From the NCBI RefSeq assembly GCF_024298865.1, contig NZ_CP101161.1, positions 3,183,227-3,247,226 of the forward strand: DNA of 64,000 bases, in the 5' to 3' direction. The stretch comes from Halorarius halobius (GTDB lineage: Archaea > Halobacteriota > Halobacteria > Halobacteriales > Haloarculaceae). Numbering within the stretch: position 1 is the first letter of the stretch; each line of letters starts with the position of its first letter. The translations under genes and the position numbers were made by a program. Shown in pieces: positions 1-6,468 of this stretch. The notes below the pieces were generated by a model. The model was given only the letters and a program-made list of their open reading frames with translations, searched no databases and was not told the DNA's origin.

Positions 1-1
1 C

Positions 2-202
2 GCCGCCGTCACCGTGCCGGCCGTCGACGCCCTCAACCGCGTGCTCGCGGACCTCTCGGGGTTCCCGAACCTCGTGAAGACGCCGTGGTGGGTGTACGCG
101 TCGGGCGTCACGCTGGCGACGCTGATGGGTGTTATCGGGTCGACCGTCGCCGGGCGGCAGGTGGCGACCCTGTCGCCGCTGGACCACCTCCGGTCGCCGT
201 AA
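2..202 (+). CDS. FtsX-like ABC transporter permease, C-terminal end (partial)
   Basis: The gene enters from the left edge, so only the last 66 or so residues are visible. A hydrophobic helix (WWVYASGVTLATLMGVIGST) is followed by the tail AGRQVATLSPLDHLRSP. This layout, a last membrane helix and then a short cytoplasmic A..RA..L.P...LR tail, is the usual C-terminus of MacB/FtsX-type permeases, which carry lipoprotein or peptide export or other mechanotransmission across the membrane. It ends in TAA and is convergent with the operon that follows. The partner ATPase is not in view. Confidence 0.75.
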   Translation, partial: AAVTVPAVDALNRVLADLSGFPNLVKTPWWVYASGVTLATLMGVIGSTVAGRQVATLSPLDHLRSP

Positions 203-312
203 GTCGGTCGGCGGCCGGGGCGTCTTGCGGTCGCGACCGACGTTGTCACCGTGGAACTCGCGCGGGATTCCACGACGGTAGCGAGGAGCGAGGACCGGTC
301 GGTGAGGGCCAG

Positions 313-1113
313 TCAGTCGGCGAGCACGTCGGGTCGTGCGCCCTCGACCTCCAGCGAGTCGAGGACGGCGCCGGCGGCCGCCTCGGGGTCGGACTCGCCG
401 CTCGTGTCGTCGACGGCGTCCATGACGGCGGATTCGAGTGCCTCGAGTCGGTCGGTCACCTGCTCGAGGTCGAGGATGCGCGGTGCCAGCGTCAGATACG
501 TCGTCTCGTTGCGCTCGTAGAGGTCGTCCTCGTCCATCTGCGGGAGGCCGTCGTCGGTCGGCACGTCGAGTTCGCCAAGTCCCGCGACCGACACCGGCGA
601 GTGGAACGTCGGCGACCCGTTGACGATGGCCTGCGGGAGCACGAGCGTCGCGCCGTCGAAACTGGTGTCGCCCTGCGAGCGGACGGTGTAACACAGCGAA
701 TCCTCGACGGTGAGCGACCGGTCGGCCGTCACGATGCCGAGCACGACGCAGTTCTCGAGGATGACCTCCGCGCCGACGACGTTGCCGCGGACGATACAGT
801 CGACGAGTCGGACCCGCTTGCCGGTGACGGTACCGCCGATGTGGGCACCCTCCGCGACGACGCGGCCGGGACAGCCCACCTCCGCGGCAACGCGGCTTCC
901 GGTCAACTCGACGCTGTCGCTCGCCATCACCGACGCCTCGATGTGGGCGTCGGGGTCGGCCTCGACGGACTGCCCGTAGACGCTTCCGCGGACGGTGGCC
1001 CGCTCGCGGACGCGGACCGGCCGGCCGAGTTCGGCCTGTTCGGACGGCATGATGGCGCCGTCGAACGTCTCGTCGGCGTCGACGACGGCGCGGGTGTCCT
1101 CGATGTCGGCCAT
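313..1113 (-). CDS. Bactofilin-like polymer-forming beta-helix protein
   Basis: A 266-residue protein. Residues about 20-170 are short strands with regularly spaced small and hydrophobic residues (motifs such as VRERATVRGSVYG, RVVAEGAHIGGTVTG, IVRGNVVGAEVILENC), the pattern of a right-handed beta-helix of the bactofilin / polymer-forming cytoskeletal type. The C-terminal third is acidic and helical. No signal peptide or membrane segment is seen. It is the last gene of a four-gene operon; its ATG overlaps the stop of the coiled-coil gene before it. In bacteria bactofilins form membrane-attached filaments that scaffold envelope processes. A similar role here is inferred; a beta-helix enzyme or adaptor cannot be excluded. 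Confidence 0.6.
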   Translation of the reverse strand: MADIEDTRAVVDADETFDGAIMPSEQAELGRPVRVRERATVRGSVYGQSVEADPDAHIEASVMASDSVELTGSRVAAEVGCPGRVVAEGAHIGGTVTGKRVRLVDCIVRGNVVGAEVILENCVVLGIVTADRSLTVEDSLCYTVRSQGDTSFDGATLVLPQAIVNGSPTFHSPVSVAGLGELDVPTDDGLPQMDEDDLYERNETTYLTLAPRILDLEQVTDRLEALESAVMDAVDDTSGESDPEAAAGAVLDSLEVEGARPDVLAD

Positions 1114-2054
1114 CAGCGACCACCCCCGCGCTCGTCGGCCGTCTCGACTGGCACGTCCTCGGGGAGCGTCTTCTCGACGGCCTCGCCGTAGGAGTCACCC
1201 GCAAGCGGACCGGAGCCGTACTCCTCGAGCGTCTCGGTGACGGTGTCGCGGTCGAGACGCTCGGTCGACCCGCTGGAGACGCCGTCGACGCCCGCCAGCA
1301 ACGAGTCCATGCCGGCGAGCGAATCGAGTTGCGCCTCCGACCACTCGTCGTCGCCGCTGGTCGAGACGGTCGACGGGGAGACCACCTCGCGTTCGGTGAC
1401 GCCGTCGACGGTGTACTCGACGACGTAGTAGGGGACCTGCAGTCGGTCGGCACCGCCGGTATCGAGCGAATCGAGTCGGTGAGCGTCTATCTCGGAGACG
1501 AGTTCCGACTGCCGGTCGACGAAGTCGTGGACAGTCTGGACCGTCTCGCCGGCGGTCGCACGCACCCGCTCGGTCCGCTCGGTCTGCACCTCGTCGTTGT
1601 GCGCCTGGAACGTCCGCCAGGCGGTCGTCACCTGCGTCGCGAACGGCTCCTCGATGCCGGTCTCGAACTCGGACTCCTCTATCTCGAAGATGTGGGAGCC
1701 CAGGTCACGGACGCGGTCGGCGGCCTTCTGGTCGAGTTCCTCGTGTTTCCGGGCGTAGCGGTCGGCGATGGAGTCGAGACGGGCGTCGAGTTCCTCCTTT
1801 TCGGTCTGAATCTGGTCGTACTCGGCTTCTATCTGCGGTTCGACCGAGCGCACGTCCATCACGTGCTCCATCAGTTTCAGTTCCGCCTGCGCCTGGATGT
1901 TCTCGTGGATGGCATCGCGGATGGATTCGACGCCCTCCTGGATGGCGGTGTGGACCTTCGTCACCTCGCCGGCGACTTTCTGGACATCCTCGCGGAGTTT
2001 GGCGACCGACTGGTTCAGGCTCTTCAACAGCGGGTGAAGGTCCTCGCTGGGCAT
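1113..2054 (-). CDS. Coiled-coil protein of the bactofilin-like operon
   Basis: A 313-residue, strongly charged protein of no family I recognise. Residues about 10-150 are heptad-like helix (LHPLLKSLNQSVAKLREDVQKV and a later IEAEYDQIQTEKEELDARLD segment), predicting a long coiled coil. The second half (about 190-313) contains a strand-rich stretch (LQVPYYVVEYTVDGVTEREV) and a disordered acidic tail. There is no membrane segment. It overlaps both neighbours by one to four bases (TGATG upstream, ATGA downstream), so it should be co-translated with them. A structural or adaptor role between the membrane protein upstream and the beta-helix protein downstream is inference. Confidence 0.6.
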   Translation of the reverse strand: MPSEDLHPLLKSLNQSVAKLREDVQKVAGEVTKVHTAIQEGVESIRDAIHENIQAQAELKLMEHVMDVRSVEPQIEAEYDQIQTEKEELDARLDSIADRYARKHEELDQKAADRVRDLGSHIFEIEESEFETGIEEPFATQVTTAWRTFQAHNDEVQTERTERVRATAGETVQTVHDFVDRQSELVSEIDAHRLDSLDTGGADRLQVPYYVVEYTVDGVTEREVVSPSTVSTSGDDEWSEAQLDSLAGMDSLLAGVDGVSSGSTERLDRDTVTETLEEYGSGPLAGDSYGEAVEKTLPEDVPVETADERGGGR

Positions 2055-3694
2055 CAGTCACCACCCCCCTTCGTGGAGGTACCGAGGTTCTGTGCCTTCC
2101 AGTAGTGGGCGTTGTTGATGGTGTCCGAGAAGCTGAGTTCGCCCCGCGTCTCGAGCAGGACGTCCTCCTTGTGGAACTCCTTCTTCTGCTGGAGCTCCGC
2201 CGCTTTCCGCTGGTTCTCGAGTCGCTGTTCGGCGAGGAACATGGCCTGCTGGCGTTTCCGCTCCTCCTCGCGGATGGTCTCCGCGCGGTCGGCCGCTTCC
2301 TGCTCGGCGGCCTCGATGCGCTCCTGCTCCTCGTTGCGCGTCTCCTCGAGCACGCGGTCGGTCTTCTCGTCGATTTCGGCGAAGCTCTCCTCGACGTCGG
2401 CTCTGAACTCCTCCTTGCGCTGTTCGTTCAGACGGTCGTACTTGACCATCAGGTCGCCGATCTCGTCGACGGTGCCCTTGGCGGCTTTCGCCTCCGTCTT
2501 CAGGTCGCGGATGCGCGACCGGAGGTCCTGGATGCGGTCGCTCGCCGAGCGGATTTCCTCGCGTTGCTGTTCGAACTCGCGTTCACGGAGGTCGGCCTTC
2601 TGGTCCTCGATGTCCTCGTAGATGCGCCGCCGCTGGTCGTCCTTCTCGCGCCAGAGCTGGTCCCAGACGGGGTTGACGATGTCGTCTTTGATGCGGTGGC
2701 GCGGCACCGTGTCCTCGGGGTCGTAATGCGACCGGCAGGTGTCACAGTACCAGCGCCCGTCCGCGGAGTCGGCCAGTTCGAGCCGGGACTCGATGTCGTC
2801 GGTCAGACAGTCCGGACAGTAGAAATGGTAGCTGACCATCCCGAACGCGTCCGCGGCGGTCTGGATGTGGTCGTTCAGGAGGTCGACCGCCGTCTCCTGA
2901 AGCCCAGAGAGGTCGGAGACGAGCGCCCGGCTCGTCTCGCTGAGCGCCTCGAGTTCGGCCTCGCCCTCGTCGTTTGCGGCCAGCGACTCCAGTTCCGTCA
3001 GCTCCGCCACGTCGTCGGCGGCCGCGTCGAACGGGACGGTCGTGTCCACGTCGACGGGGTCGGCGTCGGCCCGCGACGCGAGCGTCGACAGACCGGTGGC
3101 GGCCGACGACCCGCCGCGGACGACCGGCGCCGTGACGGTTCGGTGTTCGGCGGACTCGACCTCGGCCTTGACCGACTCGAGCGTCGAGGTGACGCGGCTT
3201 TCGACCCCTTCGGAGCCGGGCATCACGACCGGGAACTCGTTGATGTCCGACAGTCGTTCGTGGGCCGCGGATATCTCCTCGCGGTCGCGGAGCAGTTCGA
3301 GGTCGAACTCCGTCTCCTCGTAGGAGTCCACGGCGTCGTAGACGACGACGCGGCCGTCGTTCTCGACCAGATGGCCCGTCCAGTACCCCTTCTCGATGCC
3401 CTCGACGCTCACGTCCGGGTCTCGCGAACGGGCGTAGTAGGCACCGCCGCCGCCGACCGCCGCGCCGACCAGAAGGAGGCCGACGCCCGGGAGCGTAGCC
3501 GTCGTCGCGGCAAGCAGGACGATGCCCGCGAGCACGCCGACCCCTCCGGCCGCGAGGCTGTATCTGAGATAGCGTTGCTGGTCGTCGAGATGCTGTTCGA
3601 TGCGGTCGCCGATGGCGTCGTTGACCGCGAGCGACCGCGCCTCCGTCTCCGAGACCGGGTCGTCGGCCTCGTAGATGGCGTCGGTGACTCTCAT
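2054..3694 (-). CDS. Membrane-anchored coiled-coil protein with a central zinc ribbon
   Basis: I chose the ATG at 3694 (MRVTDAIYEAD), giving 546 residues, because longer in-frame sequence upstream is basic and unlike the acidic proteome. Two close membrane helices lie at residues about 44-88. A four-cysteine site (C293, C296, C317, C320; YCPDC...WYCDTC) is a treble-clef/ribbon type zinc finger. Residues about 345-515 are a long, very charged coiled coil, rich in E, R, Q and K. The order of membrane hairpin, globular part, zinc ribbon and coiled coil suggests a membrane-tethered scaffold or sensor. No family was recognised. It sits between the HEAT membrane protein and the second coiled-coil gene and shares a 1-nt stop/start overlap with the latter. 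Confidence 0.65.
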   Translation of the reverse strand: MRVTDAIYEADDPVSETEARSLAVNDAIGDRIEQHLDDQQRYLRYSLAAGGVGVLAGIVLLAATTATLPGVGLLLVGAAVGGGGAYYARSRDPDVSVEGIEKGYWTGHLVENDGRVVVYDAVDSYEETEFDLELLRDREEISAAHERLSDINEFPVVMPGSEGVESRVTSTLESVKAEVESAEHRTVTAPVVRGGSSAATGLSTLASRADADPVDVDTTVPFDAAADDVAELTELESLAANDEGEAELEALSETSRALVSDLSGLQETAVDLLNDHIQTAADAFGMVSYHFYCPDCLTDDIESRLELADSADGRWYCDTCRSHYDPEDTVPRHRIKDDIVNPVWDQLWREKDDQRRRIYEDIEDQKADLREREFEQQREEIRSASDRIQDLRSRIRDLKTEAKAAKGTVDEIGDLMVKYDRLNEQRKEEFRADVEESFAEIDEKTDRVLEETRNEEQERIEAAEQEAADRAETIREEERKRQQAMFLAEQRLENQRKAAELQQKKEFHKEDVLLETRGELSFSDTINNAHYWKAQNLGTSTKGGGD

Positions 3695-3779
3695 CGCTGT
3701 CCCCCGGCCGGAACGGTGCTGTTCGACTGCGCGTCTATCGTGAATCGTGTGTACATGGTCATTCGTCGAATCGCGTGCA

Positions 3780-5036
3780 TCAACTCGGCGTGTTACGGAG
3801 CGCCCGGGAGGCGGCTTTGCTCGTGGCCGTGTCCGGGTCGAGCCTGTGGGCTTCGAGCGCCTGCTCGGCGTCGGCCGTGCCGGCCACCCCCAGCGCCTCA
3901 CAGGCCGCCTGGCGCACCGCGCTATCGTCGTCCGTTTCGAGCCGCTCGACGAGCCGCTCGACGGCCGGGTCGACCGGCACCTCGCCTGCGTCGACAGCCG
4001 TCGCCAGGTCCTCACAGGCCGCACGGCGCTCGGTCGCGTCTCCGGCGGTCAACCGCTCGTCGTACTCGGTCAGCGCGCGCTCGTCGGGACCCGATTCGTC
4101 GGGCGTCTCGTCCGGCGTTGCCTCCGCGTCGTCGGCGGTCGGGTCGGACGCATCCGCCGGCTCCGCGTCGGCGCCATCGGGCGCGTCGACCGGGTCGGTG
4201 TCGCCGGCCGTCGCGGCGGCCCCACCGGACGGTGGCCCGCTGGAGTCGCTGGTCGGCGGCTCCGGTGGGCCAGAGCCGGGCGTCGCGGCGTCGGCCGTCG
4301 GCGAGGGGCCGGCCGCCGGGCCGCTGTCCGACGCGGTCTCGGAGCTGGCCGAGGAGACGGTTCCCGGCTCGGCGTCCGATATTGCGGCCGCATCCGCAGT
4401 GGGACCGGCCGCTGGCTCGTCCGTGCTCTCCGGGGCGGTGTCGTCGGTGTCGAACCGCCCGGAGACGTCTTCGCCCAGCACCGGCTTCCCGCTGTACCCG
4501 AAGTAGCCGACGATGACGGCGAACGGAATCATCAGGAACAGCGCGAGGCCGACGAACACGAGATACAGCATGCCGACGTAGTAGCCGACGGTCGACCCGC
4601 GTCGGACGGCGAGCCCCGCCCCGAACGCCCAGACCGCCATGATGAGGATGCCGACCATACCGGCCGGCACTACCGTCGACATGAGCCAACTCGACCCGAG
4701 CGACATCAACTCGCCGAGCAGGAACAGCCCGCCGACCGTCATCAGCGTGCCGATGGCGTACAGCCCGTACTCGTACCGGCGGAGGTGTTTCCGTGCCCCC
4801 TCGACGCTCGACGCGCCGACGGTGACGCCGCCGGAGTCGGCTGACTCGCCGACGCCCGAGTCGACCGTCGAGTCGTCCGAATCGGAGTCGAGGTCAACGT
4901 CGTACTCCCCGACGTCGTACTCCTCGCTCGACCCGTCGTCGCCGCGAGCGAGGCGGATGACGAGTCGGAACGGGAACGTGATAGCCCGGACGAACAGCCG
5001 GATGAGTTTGATGACTATCTTCAGGAGGAACAGCAT
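3780..5036 (-). CDS. Multi-pass membrane protein with C-terminal HEAT-like repeats
   Basis: A 418-residue protein and first gene of the four-gene operon. It starts with a basic amphipathic or hydrophobic helix (residues 1-30), then an acidic linker, then three to four membrane helices between about 88 and 182. A long, disordered Asp/Pro/Ala/Ser region follows. Residues about 325-418 are alpha-helical repeats with the HEAT/PBS-lyase pattern (RRAACEDLATAV, VRQAACEALGVAG). HEAT repeats bind protein partners, so this protein probably recruits the coiled-coil and beta-helix proteins to the membrane; that is inference. A GGAGGG lies about 12 nt before the start. Confidence 0.65.
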   Translation of the reverse strand: MLFLLKIVIKLIRLFVRAITFPFRLVIRLARGDDGSSEEYDVGEYDVDLDSDSDDSTVDSGVGESADSGGVTVGASSVEGARKHLRRYEYGLYAIGTLMTVGGLFLLGELMSLGSSWLMSTVVPAGMVGILIMAVWAFGAGLAVRRGSTVGYYVGMLYLVFVGLALFLMIPFAVIVGYFGYSGKPVLGEDVSGRFDTDDTAPESTDEPAAGPTADAAAISDAEPGTVSSASSETASDSGPAAGPSPTADAATPGSGPPEPPTSDSSGPPSGGAAATAGDTDPVDAPDGADAEPADASDPTADDAEATPDETPDESGPDERALTEYDERLTAGDATERRAACEDLATAVDAGEVPVDPAVERLVERLETDDDSAVRQAACEALGVAGTADAEQALEAHRLDPDTATSKAASRALRNTPS

Positions 5037-5169
5037 CCGGCCAACCCTCCCTTGTTATCGGTCGCGTCCGTATCTCTCTCCCGAGCGTCGTGCCGCGCCT
5101 CCGTGGCGATGGCTGGTCGCTCGGCTTCTGTGCGTCCCCACGCCGGAGTGCTACCCCGATTGCCCCACC

Positions 5170-5186
5170 GTACCATACTTCGGTAC
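5170..5186. promoter_or_regulatory. Inverted repeat upstream of the bactofilin-like operon
   Basis: GTACC...GGTAC (5170-5174 and 5182-5186) forms a short palindrome in the 290-bp gap between the divergent HEAT-protein and VOC genes. An AT-rich stretch (5193-5201) next to it could be the operon TATA region on the minus strand. A regulator site is only a suggestion. The rest of the gap holds no gene I can support. Confidence 0.25.
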
Positions 5187-5326
5187 ATGGAGTTGATATT
5201 TCCGGCCCCAATAAGCGTTTTCGTGGGCTCGGATTTTCGCGGACGGCTACCGACTGAGCGCCGTGTCGAGGTGCCCCGGTCGAGGCCTGACTGAACGTTT
5301 TTGCGGCCCACCGCCGAATCTCGACC

Positions 5327-5719
5327 GTGAACGGACGCCACATCGACCACGCGAACCTTCGGATTCCGGCCGACGGCCGCGAGCCCGCCCGGCAGTTCTA
5401 CGGTGAGGGGCTCGGCTTCGGCATCGAGGACGCCCGCTACGAGGCCGGCGAGAAACCCTTCTTCGACGTGCGGCTCTCCGCGACGGGCGTCATCCATCTG
5501 TGGCCGACCGAGTCGTTCGACGCGCCGGAGGCGACGAACTTCGACCACGTCTGTGTCGTCGTCGAGGAGGACGTCGAGAGCATCAAACGCCGACTCGATG
5601 AGGCCGACATCGCCATCGACACCGAACTCGACAGCCCGCTGGGCGCGACCGGCGAAGCCGGGTCGGTGTACGTCGAGGACCCGTTCGGCTACCGCATCGA
5701 ACTCAAAGAGCGCGTGTGA
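5327..5719 (+). CDS. VOC (glyoxalase/dioxygenase) family protein
   Basis: A 130-residue single vicinal-oxygen-chelate fold protein with a GTG start. Family features are the opening HIDHANLRIP strand, the alpha1 segment with FYGEGLGFGIED, the central TNFDHVCVVVEE strand, and the closing V.DPFGYRIEL. Expected metal ligands are seen: H7 or H9 at the start, H67 in FDHV, and E126 in RIELKE. VOC proteins act as glyoxalase I, dioxygenases or antibiotic-binding proteins; the substrate cannot be told from sequence. It stands alone between divergent and convergent neighbours. Confidence 0.85.
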   Translation: MNGRHIDHANLRIPADGREPARQFYGEGLGFGIEDARYEAGEKPFFDVRLSATGVIHLWPTESFDAPEATNFDHVCVVVEEDVESIKRRLDEADIAIDTELDSPLGATGEAGSVYVEDPFGYRIELKERV

Positions 5720-5848
5720 CCCCACGGGAGTCGCGACCGACGCGATTCGACCCAATCTCGACAGGGAGGTATCAGCGCCCGGCACGTAGCCCCTGGCTCC
5801 GTGATAGTGGACGGGCCCATCGACCAGCGCGGTACGTCCGTCGAGGGG

Positions 5849-6310
5849 TCAGGGCCACTCCGGAAGTGAGTCGGCCACACGAAGGTAGTCGCGGATGTGG
5901 TCGTGGAGCGGGTCGGGTGGCGACTCGAACACCCGGAGTGCGTCGTGCTGGTCTTCGGTCCTGAGTGCCCCGTCCCGGAGGTCGACCACGTAGCCGTTCG
6001 CCAGATAATGTTTGTCGTCGACCCCTTCGACGGCGGCCGTCTCGTAGAAATGTTCGAACGCGCCCAGCGACTCGACGATGTCGACCTCGATACCGAGTTC
6101 GTCCGCGGCGATGCGATGAACGGCCTCCGTACGCGTCTCGCCTTTGTGGACGCGCCCGCCCGGCAGGAACCACCAGCCTTTCACCGGGTCGTTCCGGCGC
6201 TTGCCGAAGACGAGTCCGCCGTCGTGGCGGACCAGCAGGTCGACGGAGACGATTGGGACGGTGGCGACGACCGTCTCCCAGTCCTCCTCGGGAATCCAGC
6301 CGGCAGGCAT
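5849..6310 (-). CDS. NUDIX hydrolase (GDP-mannose hydrolase-like)
   Basis: The ATG at 6310 (MPAGWIPEEDW) gives 153 residues; an in-frame ATG nine codons upstream is possible. The NUDIX box is present but variant: the sequence runs WWFLPGGRVHKGET.. EAVHRIAADELGIEV, so the G-x5-E part is intact, whereas the REUXEE core reads RIAADELG and lacks the first catalytic Glu. This, together with the FLPGGRV and GKRRNDP features, resembles GDP-mannose mannosyl hydrolases (GDPMH), which are natural NUDIX variants. Such enzymes cleave GDP-sugars. The function is inferred from the family; the sugar nucleotide is unknown. Confidence 0.8.
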   Translation of the reverse strand: MPAGWIPEEDWETVVATVPIVSVDLLVRHDGGLVFGKRRNDPVKGWWFLPGGRVHKGETRTEAVHRIAADELGIEVDIVESLGAFEHFYETAAVEGVDDKHYLANGYVVDLRDGALRTEDQHDALRVFESPPDPLHDHIRDYLRVADSLPEWP

Positions 6311-6432
6311 GACTCGACTCTGCGACTGGAGGTACAAAACAGCATCCGGTCGAGGTGGCCGAGAGCCCGCGACCGGAGAACCGAGCGACGAAGGCTTTAT
6401 TCGCTACTTGACGCTTGGTACTGACAGTCAGC

Positions 6433-6468
6433 ATGCCAGCCGCCGCCCCCGCCGAGGTCACGCGATGA
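6433..6468 (+). other. Possible 11-residue leader cistron before the FtsX permease
   Basis: An ATG at 6433 opens an 11-codon frame (MPAAAPAEVTR) whose TGA overlaps the permease ATG as ATGA. A TATA-like TTTAT (6396-6400) lies about 35 nt before the small ATG, which fits near-leaderless transcription starting at the mini-cistron. Translational coupling into the large gene is then plausible. It could equally be an untranslated accident. Confidence 0.3.

Noticed and set aside
85..1191. Long plus-strand open frame over the bactofilin-like and coiled-coil genes
   Set aside because: Arg/Val/Asp-rich composition with no motifs; antisense to well-formed acidic genes. A shadow typical of GC-rich DNA.
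2105..4516. 803-codon plus-strand frame opposite the coiled-coil/zinc gene
   Set aside because: The translation ends in a pure Arg/Pro/Ala stretch; antisense shadow of real genes.
5021..5785. Minus-strand frame over the VOC gene
   Set aside because: Antisense to a clear VOC domain, with low-quality composition.
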